From the NCBI GenBank assembly GCA_018457135.1, contig JAGGDU010000066.1, forward strand, positions 1-44,940: DNA of 44,940 bases. The letters are read 5' to 3'. Below, piece by piece: positions 28,442 to 38,103 of the stretch. Positions within the stretch are counted from its first letter, which is position 1, and every line of letters begins with the position of its first letter. Made by a program: the position numbers and the translations under genes. The notes below the pieces were generated by a model. That model saw only the letters and a program-made list of their open reading frames with translations, was not told the origin of the DNA and did no database searches. This stretch comes from Trichodesmium erythraeum GBRTRLIN201 (GTDB lineage Bacteria; Cyanobacteriota; Cyanobacteriia; Cyanobacteriales; Microcoleaceae).

Positions 28442-28945
28442 TTGAGTCAATCAATTGATATACCTAAAGTAGATGATTTTTTAGAGGAACTTTTAGCAAT
28501 CCAACAAACAGGTTCTAAAAGAATTGCTATGTTGGGTTCTCGTCATGTTCCTATTACTCATCAACAATTAATTGAGTTGTTAAGTTATGCTTTGGTATTA
28601 GGTTCAAATCATATTATTACCTCAGGTGCAACGGGTACTAATTTAGCAGTGGTTCGGGGGGCAATGAGAGCTGACCCTAATTTAGTTACTGTAATTCTAC
28701 CTCAAAGTCTAGAACGACAACCAAGAGAATCTCGTAAAGAATTAGAAAAAGTAATTCATGTGGTGGAAAATCCAAAAAACAATCAATTATCTTTAGCTGA
28801 AGCGAGTTCTATTTGTAACCAAGAAATTGTATCTAGATGTCAACAGTTAATCTGTTTTGCTTTTCATGATAGCCATACTTTATTGAAAACTTGTCAAGAT
28901 GCTGAGGAACAACGTAAAGTAGTAACTCTGTTCTATCTTGATTAG
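28442..28945 (+). CDS. SLOG-fold protein annotated as DprA-like recombination mediator
   Basis: 167 residues starting at TTG 28442. A Rossmann-like SLOG core shows IAMLGSRHVPITHQQLIEL, NHIITSGATGTNLAVVRGAM and VTVILPQSLERQPRESRKEL, the nucleotide-binding G-S-R and S-G-A-x-G-x-N motifs. Cyanobacterial proteins of this type are often named DNA recombination-mediator protein A, but they lack the DprA winged-helix and are half its length, so a nucleotide or ligand-processing role is just as likely. It is first in a tight cluster with a MAPEG gene (17-bp gap) and a YajQ gene. No strong ribosome site precedes the TTG. Confidence 0.85.
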   Translation: MSQSIDIPKVDDFLEELLAIQQTGSKRIAMLGSRHVPITHQQLIELLSYALVLGSNHIITSGATGTNLAVVRGAMRADPNLVTVILPQSLERQPRESRKELEKVIHVVENPKNNQLSLAEASSICNQEIVSRCQQLICFAFHDSHTLLKTCQDAEEQRKVVTLFYLD

Positions 28946-28962
28946 TTAATTCTACTATAAAA

Positions 28963-29385
28963 ATGAGTCTCCTGGAATTACCACCATCATCAATCTTTTT
29001 AGATTGTATAGTTTTAGGTTCAATCCTGGTCTATGCACCTTTTTTGGTAGTAGCCTACGGTCGTGTTACAGTAGGCTATGATATGGGTGCGCCTCGTGCT
29101 ATGTTTGAAAAATTGCCTGGTTATGCTAAAAGGGCAACTTGGGCACATCAAAATTCTTTTGAAACTTTTATTTTATTTGCAGCAGCTTCTTTTATGGCTT
29201 ATTTAACTGAACTTGATTCTGCTTTAGCCATAGGAGCATCAGTTGCTTTTGTAATTGGGCGATTTTTTTATTCGATATTCTATATTTTGGATATACCTAT
29301 CGGGCGATCGCTCATGTTTGCTATTAGTTCTTCTGGTACAGCTATTTTGTTTATTCTCAGTTTAATTAGTGCCAATAATTTTTAG
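28963..29385 (+). CDS. MAPEG family membrane protein
   Basis: 140 residues with four hydrophobic helices (about 15-35, 62-85, 88-108 and 115-137). The MAPEG signature appears as [26 protein letters not shown], given in parts: [14 protein letters not shown] and [11 protein letters not shown], then [20 protein letters not shown] proteins are trimeric membrane enzymes of glutathione or eicosanoid metabolism; bacterial members like this often have no known substrate. It follows the SLOG gene by 17 bp and precedes the YajQ gene by 47 bp, so all three are probably cotranscribed. Confidence 0.93.
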   Translation: MSLLELPPSSIFLDCIVLGSILVYAPFLVVAYGRVTVGYDMGAPRAMFEKLPGYAKRATWAHQNSFETFILFAAASFMAYLTELDSALAIGASVAFVIGRFFYSIFYILDIPIGRSLMFAISSSGTAILFILSLISANNF

Positions 29386-29432
29386 TAAACCTTGTTTTAT
29401 TAGGTAAAATCAAAATAATAGATGAAAAAATT

Positions 29433-29924
29433 ATGGCATCTACATCATCATTTGATATAGTCAGCGATTTTGATAGGCAAGAATTAGTTAATGCTATAGA
29501 CCAAGCAGAGCGAGAAATTAAAGCTCGCTACGACTTGAAAGATTCTAATACATCATTAGAATTAGGCGAAGATACAATTACGATTAATACTAGTAGTCAA
29601 TTTAGTTTAGATGCGGTTCATACTGTGTTACAAACTAAAGCAGCTAAACGGAATTTATCTTTAAAAATATTTGATTTTGGTAAAGTCGAATCTGCTAGTG
29701 GCAATAGAGTTAGGCAAGAAGTTAAATTACAAAAAGGCATTAGCCAAGAAAATGCTAAAAAAATTACTAAGTTGATTAAGGATGAATTTAAAAAAGTTCA
29801 ATCATCTATTCAAGGTGATGCCGTTAGAGTTTCTGCTAAGTCTAAAGATGAATTACAAGCAGTAATGCAAAGATTAAAAGCAGAAGATTTTCCCATGCCA
29901 TTGCAATTTACTAACTATCGTTGA
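29433..29924 (+). CDS. YajQ-family nucleotide-binding protein
   Basis: 163 residues, exactly the family length. The full signature is present: [20 protein letters not shown] at the start, [20 protein letters not shown], a central [40 protein letters not shown] and the C-terminal [23 protein letters not shown]. YajQ proteins have two ferredoxin-like folds and bind nucleic acid or cyclic di-GMP in some bacteria. The cyanobacterial role is unknown. Third gene of the SLOG-MAPEG-YajQ cluster. Confidence 0.97.
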   Translation: MASTSSFDIVSDFDRQELVNAIDQAEREIKARYDLKDSNTSLELGEDTITINTSSQFSLDAVHTVLQTKAAKRNLSLKIFDFGKVESASGNRVRQEVKLQKGISQENAKKITKLIKDEFKKVQSSIQGDAVRVSAKSKDELQAVMQRLKAEDFPMPLQFTNYR

Positions 29925-30357
29925 GTAGAAAAGAAGGAGTAGGTTGCAGGTAGGGACGTTTTATGGAATGTCCCTACAGGGTAACGGAAAAAATTTGATG
30001 ATTTATGAGCGATAATTTGTTTTATTTTTTATTATTTGAAATATCTAACCAGAGTCAACTTGGTGGTCTATTGTAATTATTGTGGTTAAGGGATGAAATG
30101 GGAGTATATTGCTCCCTTACTATGTTTTTATCATCCACATCTACAATTACTATAACTATGTAGCACTACGATAAACTTTCGGAGAACTGCAAATATTTTG
30201 AGAGGGGGAAAGTTAATATTTAATTATAATGAAAATCTTTAATAAGGGTTAGTGACTATGCTGATGACTTATATGGAAAAAGCAATAGGTAAAAGTTTGG
30301 TGACCTTTTTAAGTTATAAATTAAATTGGAACAAAAGGTAAAAAATATCACGATAAC
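29925..30357. other. Intergenic spacer with hairpin, between convergent genes
   Basis: Apart from the palindrome at 29950-29977, this is AT-rich sequence without a gene. The flanking genes converge, so only terminators are expected. Confidence 0.5.
29950..29977. repeat. Palindromic repeat / possible terminator after yajQ
   Basis: Eleven-base arms GTAGGGACGTT and AATGTCCCTAC (one mismatch) flank TTATGG. It lies 25 bp past the yajQ stop and belongs to the dispersed GTAGGGACGTT-type cyanobacterial palindromes. With no T-run it is at best a weak terminator or mRNA end-protector. Confidence 0.7.
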
Positions 30358-31530
30358 TTACTCTGGTTGAATTTCCCCTGCCTTTTCCCAACTTTCATAA
30401 GCCTCTGCCATTAAACCCAAATCTTTGAAAACATTCCCTCGCTCATACCAACCGTCATAAAAATTAGGCTTAATTTCTAAAGCTTTGTCATAACAATTAA
30501 CTGCCTGTGTCAAATTTCCTAAACTAACCAAAAAATTAGCCTTATTGTACCAAGCCAAATAATAATCAGAATTAATTTCTAAAGCTTTGTCACAACTAGT
30601 GATCGCCTCTTCCCATCTCTCCAATTTTCCCAAAGCTTCCCCACGGTTATTCCAAGCCAAATAGTCATCAGACTTAATTTCTAAAGCCTTGTCATGGCTG
30701 GTTATCGCCGACTCATATCTTCCTAACTGTACTAATGCCTTACCTCGATTGTACCAAACTTGATGATAATCAGGCTTCAAAACCAAAGCACTTTCCCAGC
30801 TATCAACTGCTCCCGCAAAATCACCAGCTTTTGCTTGCTCTAAACCCAACTTAGCCCATATTTCCGAATTTTGCTCGGCAGACTGCTGAATTTCCACTCC
30901 CACACCAAGCTCACTAACCATTGCCTGAATAACTACTCTTGGGTCACTTGTCTGTATCCCCAATTGTTGAGCAACAGTAGCTAATAAATTAGGATTTTCC
31001 TGAAGCTTAACTACTAAATTTTCCAAATCTTCATTTTCTTGATTTTCTCCTAAAGATGCTTGGGGAGGAGGGGAGAAATTAGAATCAGGCCCATCATACT
31101 CCCAAATTGCTCCACTATTATCCCGACTTAAAAGTTCAGTTCCAATATTATTAGCCAGATCTCCCAGAGTATGCAGAGAAGGAAGCGTTTGAGTCAAGTG
31201 AGCAAACCTAACCATTCTCTGAGCTAACTCATCATTAGGTTTGGGGGATGCTAATAATCTTTTTCCAAAACGTTGTAGCCATTCAAGCCAAGATTCAGCT
31301 TTGCCTCGCTCCCCCAAGTCATCGAAAAAATTCTTTACTCTTTCAGGGTACCAACCTTGGGCAATACCTTCTAATAGTTGACCAAAGAGAAAATCATAAT
31401 CTGTATCTGTTAAAGGTGGGAGAGACTCAGAGAGTGGTTTAGGGTCTGTTGGTTTTATTTGAGGTCGGGAGAATAACCCCAAAAAGTTTCCCCATAAACT
31501 TTTCAGCCATTGCCAAATTCTGCGAAACAT
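30358..31530 (-). CDS. TPR-repeat protein
   Basis: 390 residues. An N-terminal region (1-150) with a basic, Trp-rich start (MFRRIWQWLKSLWGNFLGLF), possibly membrane-associating, is followed by a linker and five regular 34-residue TPR units from about residue 228 (WAKLGLEQAKAGDFAGAVDS, WYNRGKALVQLGRYESAITS, WNNRGEALGKLERWEEAITS, WYNKANFLVSLGNLTQAVNC, WYERGNVFKDLGLMAEAYES). TPR arrays make protein-protein contacts; the partner is unknown. The N-terminal region resembles others in filamentous cyanobacterial TPR proteins. It stands alone. Confidence 0.92.
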   Translation of the reverse strand: MFRRIWQWLKSLWGNFLGLFSRPQIKPTDPKPLSESLPPLTDTDYDFLFGQLLEGIAQGWYPERVKNFFDDLGERGKAESWLEWLQRFGKRLLASPKPNDELAQRMVRFAHLTQTLPSLHTLGDLANNIGTELLSRDNSGAIWEYDGPDSNFSPPPQASLGENQENEDLENLVVKLQENPNLLATVAQQLGIQTSDPRVVIQAMVSELGVGVEIQQSAEQNSEIWAKLGLEQAKAGDFAGAVDSWESALVLKPDYHQVWYNRGKALVQLGRYESAITSHDKALEIKSDDYLAWNNRGEALGKLERWEEAITSCDKALEINSDYYLAWYNKANFLVSLGNLTQAVNCYDKALEIKPNFYDGWYERGNVFKDLGLMAEAYESWEKAGEIQPE

Positions 31531-32312
31531 TTTTTTGGTTAGTATATAAAGTAAAATATAAGCTAAAAGAACTCCAATTGAAGTGTAGCAAATAGTTTTT
31601 AACTCTCCTGGGAAGTTCGGTGCTCCCCTTTTAGAAGAGCTTTATTAGGGAAAGCCTTGTCTTATATATTATCTGTGAGAAGCTATCTGAGATTTTCTAT
31701 GCACTTTTACTGACGCTACAATAGCCTAATTAGGACATAAGAGAACTTTAATAACTATAATTAACGATAATTCTTTTAGCTATCCCATCAAAAGCTTAGG
31801 ATCGGCAGAACTCCCCAACTGCCTAACAGCCTAGGAGAATGTCAAAAGATGCAGCAATTATAGTCATTTCAGTTAAGATTCAGACAAGGCTTTGTTACTG
31901 TGAAAGTGTTTCAGATAAAAAAGTGTTTTATTCTTATTTGAAATGACTATCTTTATACTAATTAAGTTTTTAGAGTATGTGGGGAGTAAATTAAGTAAGC
32001 AAGTTATCAAATTTAAACCAAAAGGTACATCTCAATATTGTTGGAAATATTTGAGTAAAGTCTCTAAAAGCTGATATGAACCCTGGCATTCCTGTAGTAT
32101 AGTAATTTTGGACAGGAACTAGACAGGGGATATAACTTACCCAGTCCTAAGTACCCCCATCCTCTCGGTGGGAGAAGACCAAAAGGGTGAGTAGAATTTA
32201 CTACCAATACACAAGAGAGAGGGAGAAAATTGCTTAACTTCAAAATTGCCGGCAGGGTTTCGTATACTGAAGGATTTTGCTTTGCCTTTGTAAGCGCAAG
32301 GTCTAAAGTATT
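31531..32312. other. Spacer upstream of the TPR gene and downstream of hemL
   Basis: Contains the 91-bp MITE-like element at 31860-31950 (listed) and, just before it, an imperfect stem (CTGCCTAACAGCCTAG region, 31828-31845). At 32150-32190 a short GC-richer stretch (CCCCCATCCTCTCGGTGGGAG) can fold and may end hemL transcription. No gene. Confidence 0.5.
31860..31950. mobile_element. 91-bp MITE-like element
   Basis: Bounded by the inverted 12-mers ATAGTCATTTCA and TGAAATGACTAT. The similarity continues inward (TAAGATT / AATAAGAA). TA-containing ends and the absence of coding suggest a non-autonomous Tc1/IS630-like element. The same end, ATAGTCATTTCAGTTA, recurs at 36483-36498 at the start of cobK. 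Confidence 0.6.
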
Positions 32313-33611
32313 TCAAAGACTAGACATAACTTTTTTTGCCGTAGCCAAAGTCCGATCAATATCCTCCTCTGTATGGGCTAAAGAAGTAAACCCTGCTTCA
32401 AACTGAGAAGGAGCTAAATAAATTCCATGCTCCAACATTCCTCGGTGGAACTTGCTAAATTTGGTCAAATCAGACTTTTTCGCATCATCATAATTGTGAA
32501 CAGGTCCTTTATTGAAAAAGATACCAAACATTGCACTAATATGCCCACCCCAAATATCATTATTAGTTTCTTTAGCAATATTCAATAACCCATCAGCAAG
32601 TCTTTTAGTAATCTTATTCAGCTGATCATAAGTACCTGGTTTCTTTAGGAGTTCCAGAGTCTTAATACCAGCAGTCATAGCTAAGGGATTACCAGAAAGA
32701 GTACCAGCCTGATACATCGGACCTGCTGGAGCAACCATCGACATAATATCCTGACGACCGCCATAAGCTCCTACAGGTAGACCACCACCAATAATTTTGC
32801 CTAAAGTTGTTAAGTCTGGAGTAACGTTAAATTTTTCCTGAGCACCACCATAAGCAATACGAAAACCAGTCATTACTTCATCAAACACAAGTAATGCACC
32901 GTTTTCCTTTGTAATCATCCGTAGCCCTTCCAAAAATCCTGCATCTGGGACAATAAATCCAGAGTTCCCAACCACGGGTTCCAGGATAACACCAGAAATT
33001 TGGTCAGGGTTTTCCTCAAACAATTTTTTAACTGTCTCCAAATCGTTGTAAGGAGCAGTTAAAGTATTCTTAGTTACATGCTTAGGCACTCCGGGAGAAT
33101 CTGGTAGACCCAGGGTTGCTACACCAGAGCCAGCTTTGACAAGAAACATATCGGCGTGGCCATGATAACAACCTTCAAATTTAATTACTTTATCTCTACC
33201 TGTAAAGGCTCGCATTAAACGGAGTACTGCCATACAAGCTTCTGTTCCAGAATTGACAAAGCGGATCATCTCAATGCTAGGTACAGCATCAATAACCATT
33301 TTAGCGAGAGTATTTTCTAAAGCACAGGGGGCACCGAAACTTGTACCTTTTTCCAAAACTTCTTTCAGACCATTTAATACTTCTGGATGAGCATGACCAC
33401 AAATAGCAGGTCCCCAAGTACCAACATAGTCAATATATTGGTTGCCATCAACGTCCCAAATGTAAGCTCCCTGAACTCTATCAAATACTATAGGTTGACC
33501 ACCAACAGACTTGAATGCTCTGACTGGAGAACTAACTCCGCCTGGCATGAGTTTTTGGGCTGCTGCAAAAATTTCTTCGGATTTAGTGGTATTGAGTGTA
33601 GTAACTACCAA
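32313..33611 (-). CDS. hemL: Glutamate-1-semialdehyde 2,1-aminomutase
   Basis: 432 residues, standard length. A PLP-dependent class-III aminotransferase fold converts glutamate-1-semialdehyde to 5-aminolevulinate, the committed precursor of chlorophyll, bilins and haem. Signatures: [89 protein letters not shown] and the PLP lysine in [17 protein letters not shown] (Lys272). All are intact. It is a single gene, divergent from hisIE with 284 bp between the two starts. Confidence 0.99.
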   Translation of the reverse strand: MVVTTLNTTKSEEIFAAAQKLMPGGVSSPVRAFKSVGGQPIVFDRVQGAYIWDVDGNQYIDYVGTWGPAICGHAHPEVLNGLKEVLEKGTSFGAPCALENTLAKMVIDAVPSIEMIRFVNSGTEACMAVLRLMRAFTGRDKVIKFEGCYHGHADMFLVKAGSGVATLGLPDSPGVPKHVTKNTLTAPYNDLETVKKLFEENPDQISGVILEPVVGNSGFIVPDAGFLEGLRMITKENGALLVFDEVMTGFRIAYGGAQEKFNVTPDLTTLGKIIGGGLPVGAYGGRQDIMSMVAPAGPMYQAGTLSGNPLAMTAGIKTLELLKKPGTYDQLNKITKRLADGLLNIAKETNNDIWGGHISAMFGIFFNKGPVHNYDDAKKSDLTKFSKFHRGMLEHGIYLAPSQFEAGFTSLAHTEEDIDRTLATAKKVMSSL

Positions 33612-33895
33612 TTTTAGTCTCCTTGTGTTTATTTCAATCCCAATAGGGGGATTTTTGCATGATCACCAAATTAATATAAAGTTATATCTATGAAATCTGG
33701 CTAATTTTAGCATTGCAGTGGATGTATGTTTACAGTAAATTATGGAGAATTATGAAGTTAATTTTTGATAATTTATCTATTCTATGATATATATGAAAAA
33801 AAAAGTAAAAGTAAATTAAAATTGAAGATTAAACATTAAAAAAATACCTGAAAAATATACTAAAATTTGTGTAAACTAATTTTTGAGGACACATA

Positions 33896-34555
33896 ATGTC
33901 TAACTCCCAAGCAGTAGTTTTAAGTGAATCAATTCCAGTGAAGCAGGTTCGTTACAATGAACAAGGACTTGTACCCGCTATTATTCAGGATTATTTAGAT
34001 GGTACGGTGTTAATGATGGCCTGGATGAACCAAGAATCATTACAAAAAACTCTAGAAACTGGGCAAACTTGCTTTTGGAGTCGTTCTCGGCAAGAGTTTT
34101 GGCATAAGGGTAAAACTTCTGGTCATTTTCAAAATATTAGGTGGCTGCGCTATGACTGTGATAGTGATACTTTATTAGTGGGAGTGGAACAGGTGGGAAA
34201 TATTGCTTGTCATATGGGGGAAAGGAGTTGTTTTCATCTTGTGGATGGGAAGGTTGTTCCACCACCGGCGGATATCTTGTCTCAGCTTTTTGATGTGATT
34301 AGGGATCGCCGAGACCATCCACAAGAAGGTTCTTATACTTGCCAATTGTTTGCTGGAGGAGATAATAAAATTCTCAAAAAAATAGGGGAAGAGTCCGCAG
34401 AAGTGGTAATGGCTTGCAAGGATGATCATAAAGAGTCGATCGCTGCAGAAGTGGCGGATTTGTTTTACCATACTTTAGTTACTCTAGCTTACCATAATGT
34501 TGAGTTACGGGATGTATATCGGAAGTTGGATGAACGCAGATCACAAAATAAATAA
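33896..34555 (+). CDS. hisIE: Bifunctional phosphoribosyl-AMP cyclohydrolase / phosphoribosyl-ATP diphosphatase
   Basis: 219 residues carrying both histidine-biosynthesis steps two and three. The HisI half (about 15-120) shows [37 protein letters not shown] and the zinc/magnesium region [20 protein letters not shown]. The HisE half (125-215) shows [34 protein letters not shown] and [20 protein letters not shown]. Both active sites look intact. Gene order is unlinked to other his genes, which is normal in cyanobacteria. ATG 33896 gives an N-terminus of usual length. Confidence 0.98.
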   Translation: MSNSQAVVLSESIPVKQVRYNEQGLVPAIIQDYLDGTVLMMAWMNQESLQKTLETGQTCFWSRSRQEFWHKGKTSGHFQNIRWLRYDCDSDTLLVGVEQVGNIACHMGERSCFHLVDGKVVPPPADILSQLFDVIRDRRDHPQEGSYTCQLFAGGDNKILKKIGEESAEVVMACKDDHKESIAAEVADLFYHTLVTLAYHNVELRDVYRKLDERRSQNK

Positions 34556-35731
34556 TAAGTAGGGTTCTCAAAAAAAACAGAAGGTGGGGAGGTTGGGTTC
34601 TGCTCAAAACAATAATATATATGAGCTTTAGCAACTCAAAATCTTGCTCTTTTTTTATTCCCAAAAGGATAGGGAGATGTTTCTAGTCTTTTCTTTTTAC
34701 CTATTCTATTTCTGGATATCCTGACTTCTTCGCCAAAAAGCTACGTTGCATACAAAGACACCAAATAGTTTCTACAGCTAAACTTAACTAATCTACAAGA
34801 ATCTATAAACTTGACTTACTATCTCAGTATCAAAGTGTTAAACCCTCCCTTTTACAAACTTTTTAGTAAAGTGTTTTTCCGAATATGATGCTTCTCTTGG
34901 TGGGTTTATGTATTGTGTATAGTGCCTTTCTATGTGATTTAAGCAACCTTCGATATTTAGCAGCAGTAGTTTGAGTGATTATTTTATTTCACTATCTGTA
35001 TGGAATTTTAAAATTTTTGCTGATAATTACAAATTATACCACTTAGGAAGCTTTGGGGCAAAAGAATAATAAATATATAATGCTTGTAAATTTGTACAGT
35101 GGAGCGATCGCTTTACCCATTAGATTAGTAATTGTACTTTTGCAATATCTCATCTAAAAACTTGGATTAGCAATTTTAGGTAGCCTTAGCAAAGCATGAA
35201 GTATCAGGAATTAAGTACTTCAAAACTTGTATTTTAAGGACACCAGCAGTTTTACTAAATTTTATTCTAATTAGTTGGTTTTTGGAAAGGAAAAAAAAAT
35301 TTATTGTTTTACTAAAATTGTTAATAGCTTAATATTAATTTTGTATCTTTATAACTCAAAAAAACTTTTGGGCAAACCAAAATTATGTAAGAATTTTAGC
35401 TTTTTATTAATCATAATTTCTCTAACTACTGCTGTATCTAAAGTTGAAAATTTTTTCCATCTATTTAGTGACAACTCTATCAAGATTACATCATCGAAGG
35501 ACTATTTGCTACTCAAAATCTCTAGAGATGTTAAAGCATTTAATTCCCTTAATTATTCATTATCTAAAATTTTTGGATTTTTCAGTTCCTTATAGATATT
35601 TACGGCGATCGCTATGAACTCAAATTATACCCTAATTCACTAATGCCTTGATAAAGAATGTAGGGTACAACTATTTCCAACTATTTCCCACAAAGGTGCC
35701 TTCTTTCTTTAACTTTTTCAGCAAACCCTAA
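34556..35731. other. Long AT-rich spacer between convergent hisIE and cobK
   Basis: No credible gene. A 106-codon frame at 35275-35595 is Lys/Phe/Ile-rich, without ribosome site or family look, and is left out. One HIP1 octamer lies at about 35104 and another partial at 35606. An IS-like end TTCAGCAAACCCTAA lies at 35721-35735. Confidence 0.5.
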
Positions 35732-35735
35732 CTAA
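35721..35735. repeat. Solo IS-end motif
   Basis: TTCAGCAAACCCTAA is identical to the outer edge of the decayed IS at 25456-25470. No transposase fragment is attached. It overlaps the last codon and stop of cobK, so an insertion or excision may have shaped that gene's end. Confidence 0.5.
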
Positions 35736-36484
35736 TTATTATAATTTCTGAGCCAAGAAACTGCACTTTCTACATCACTGACCTGCTCTCCTTCAGGAAG
35801 AGGCGGACGCTGTATCATTACTACTGGAATACTTAGTTCTCTTGCAGCAATAACCTTCGGGTAAGTAGCATCACCACCACTATTTTTACTGACTAGTGTT
35901 CCAATTTTATACTTTTGCAACAGCGATCGCTCCTCTTCCAGAGAAAAAGGTCCCCGCTCAGTCAATATTTTTCCAGGGGGTACTGAGGTATGTGGTTGGA
36001 GTGGTTCAATTATCCGCATCAGAAACCAGAGGTCTTTAAGGTGAGCATAACTTGCTAGTTCTTGTCTACCAATACTTAGAAATATTCGTGATCCTAATTC
36101 TGGTAAAACTTTGGCAGCAAATTTATTACTTTTCACCTCTAGCCAGCGATCGCCTTCAATTTTTTTCCAAGCAGGACGGACTAACATTAAATGAGGAATA
36201 TTTAGTTGTGAAGTGGCGATCGCTGCATTCCAGGAAATTTTGGATGCAAAAGGGTGGGTTGCGTCAATTAACAAATCTATTTTTTGTTCTCTTAAATAGT
36301 CTTTCAAACCAGACACACCACCAAAACCGCCAATTCGTGTACATTTGAAGAGCATAACTGATTTACTAGTACGACCCGCAAGAGAGCTTATTACCTCTAA
36401 CCCTGGTATAGTAGAGGCTAAAGATGTTAGCTTCAAGCTATCCCCAATACCACCTAGAATTAACACTCGTTTGTGTTTTGCCAT
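35732..36484 (-). CDS. cobK: Precorrin-6A / cobalt-precorrin-6A reductase
   Basis: 250 residues from ATG 36484 (MAKHKRVLILGG). The frame extends upstream to 36535, but those extra 17 residues are encoded partly by a dispersed-repeat end and are probably untranslated. The CobK pattern is clear: RVLILGGIGDSLKLTSLA, IDLLIDATHPFASKISWNA, PHLMLVRPAWKKIEGDRW, FLSIGRQELASYAHLKDLWF, GPFSLEEERSLLQKYKIGTL and VSKNSGGDATYPKVIAARE, with PVVMIQRPPLP near the end. It reduces precorrin-6A with NADPH in cobalamin biosynthesis. No cobalamin riboswitch was found upstream. Confidence 0.95.
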   Translation of the reverse strand: MAKHKRVLILGGIGDSLKLTSLASTIPGLEVISSLAGRTSKSVMLFKCTRIGGFGGVSGLKDYLREQKIDLLIDATHPFASKISWNAAIATSQLNIPHLMLVRPAWKKIEGDRWLEVKSNKFAAKVLPELGSRIFLSIGRQELASYAHLKDLWFLMRIIEPLQPHTSVPPGKILTERGPFSLEEERSLLQKYKIGTLVSKNSGGDATYPKVIAARELSIPVVMIQRPPLPEGEQVSDVESAVSWLRNYNN

Positions 36485-36535
36485 AGTCATTTCAGTTATC
36501 ACTATTATAGTACTTCTGGTTTTATTCCTACCCAT

Positions 36536-36994
36536 TATAGGGAACTTCTTAAACCCTTTTTTTGAGCACGAAGGTGGGGATATATAGGAATAGAGAGCAA
36601 GAAAAGCAATAAAGATAGGGAATCTAAAAAAACTTATTTTAATTAATTTTTAAATACATTTACTATTCCGAAATTTTGATTAATTTCTAAACGCATAAGT
36701 TATCTCCTTTAGCAATTTGGATATTAATAAGTACGTGCAAAGAGGTTAGTTAAAAGAGGTAGGATAACTAATTTTTTTCTCAGATATTACTTTTGGTTTT
36801 TAAGTTCGCTGTTTCTAAATTTACTTAGATAAGTTACGATGCATTAATGCTAACTTTTTCTCAAACTTCAGTTATTAAATAATTAATACAAATAGAATAA
36901 AATTTTTAGTTATAAGTCAGATGTATACAAGGTGTCTACCCCTACTCTCCCACTCAGTAGTCAAGTTGAAAAGTTTTTGATCAATGGTATTATA
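36536..36994. other. AT-rich spacer, nothing recognised
   Basis: No gene or strong hairpin. It holds the upstream region of cobK and the downstream region of the ZorB-like gene. Confidence 0.5.
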
Positions 36995-37840
36995 CTATCT
37001 CTCCACTGCACTAGGAGTAAAACGAACTTCTATCCTTCGCCGACTCTGATCAGGATTTCTATTTACCTCAGCATAATCTCCAGTAGAATTATATAATTGT
37101 GCAGCAGAATAAGCTCTAAATTGTAAACCCAACTCTTGCAGGCGAGAATTGTTTTGGAGTTTTTGTACTACTGCTAAAGCTCGCATTAAACCTAAATCTG
37201 CATTCGATCCTGCTGCCAAAATACTAACAGATCCATTACCCTTAGTAACCTGTTCTAACTGGGTATCTAAATTACTAACACTTCCTTGATTTATTTGACC
37301 ATCAGTATGACCAATTACTTCAACAATATAACCCTGGTATTCTTTAGCAAAATTCTCAATTTGCTTAACTAAATCTGACTCTATAAAACCTTTTAATTTT
37401 CCTGATATTTTGGCACTTCCTGACTCAAATCTCCGAGATTTTAAATCTCTAATTACTATCACAGGTGGAGAATTTAACTTGTCGATTTCTATTACTAACT
37501 CTGTCACCCTATTTGATTTTTGCTCTAACTCTTTTTTAGAAGTAGTTAATTTACCTTGAAGTTGTGTAACTTGGTTTTGTAAATTTCCAACTGTTCCTTG
37601 TAAACCTATCACTTCATTTCTCTTTTGTTGCAGTTGACTTTGTAAATTATTAACCTTTTGTTGAAGTTTCATAGCGCGATTTTGGTTGGCATCAGAAATT
37701 GATTCTATGAACAGAGATTTAATAATAGCTAAGAGTAATAACAAACTTAATATCATAAAAGAATTAGACATTAAATCTGTAAAAGCTGGCCAAATTTCTA
37801 GCTCCCGGTTATCCTCAATAATTCGTGAACGATGACGCAT
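36995..37840 (-). CDS. ZorB/MotB-like OmpA-domain motor protein
   Basis: 281 residues. A short basic cytoplasmic tail is followed by one membrane helix (about 18-45), with the proton-path Asp22 in WPAFTDLMSNSF, the same place as in ZorB/MotB stators. A coiled coil (about 55-125) leads to an OmpA-type peptidoglycan-binding domain (150-278): RFESGSAKISGKLKGFIES, YIVEVIGHTDGQ, GLMRALAVVQKLQ and PDQSRRRIEVRF. With the ZorA-like protein 263 bp upstream it should form a proton-driven 5:2-type inner-membrane complex anchored to the wall. It is intact. It might be a Zorya stator or a housekeeping TolR/MotB-like complex. Confidence 0.85.
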   Translation of the reverse strand: MRHRSRIIEDNRELEIWPAFTDLMSNSFMILSLLLLLAIIKSLFIESISDANQNRAMKLQQKVNNLQSQLQQKRNEVIGLQGTVGNLQNQVTQLQGKLTTSKKELEQKSNRVTELVIEIDKLNSPPVIVIRDLKSRRFESGSAKISGKLKGFIESDLVKQIENFAKEYQGYIVEVIGHTDGQINQGSVSNLDTQLEQVTKGNGSVSILAAGSNADLGLMRALAVVQKLQNNSRLQELGLQFRAYSAAQLYNSTGDYAEVNRNPDQSRRRIEVRFTPSAVER

Positions 37841-38103
37841 AATTAAATTAGAAATTAAAATATAACAAAGAAAGAATAGGGAATAAGAAGTATAGTATAG
37901 ACACTAAAAAAAACTATTATTCAGGATAAAGTTGTCAGGAAATATAACTATCAGAAATTAAGTGTGATAATTGAACTTTTTTTTACCTCTTTCCTAAAAC
38001 TTGAAACTATCTCACAAATCACAGAATATTGTTGTTTTGAATTAAAATATAGCTAGTTTTTTATAAGATTTTGATTACTAATAATAACTGATAACTGACT
38101 TAG

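Noticed and set aside
33612-33895. Riboswitch between hemL and hisIE
   Set aside because: No conserved box of any riboswitch I know could be found, only AT-rich sequence.
35275-35595. 106-codon plus-strand frame
   Set aside because: Lys/Phe/Ile-rich as expected of random AT-rich sequence; no ribosome site or homology pattern.
36040-36587. Plus-strand frames across cobK
   Set aside because: They are shadows of cobK on the opposite strand.
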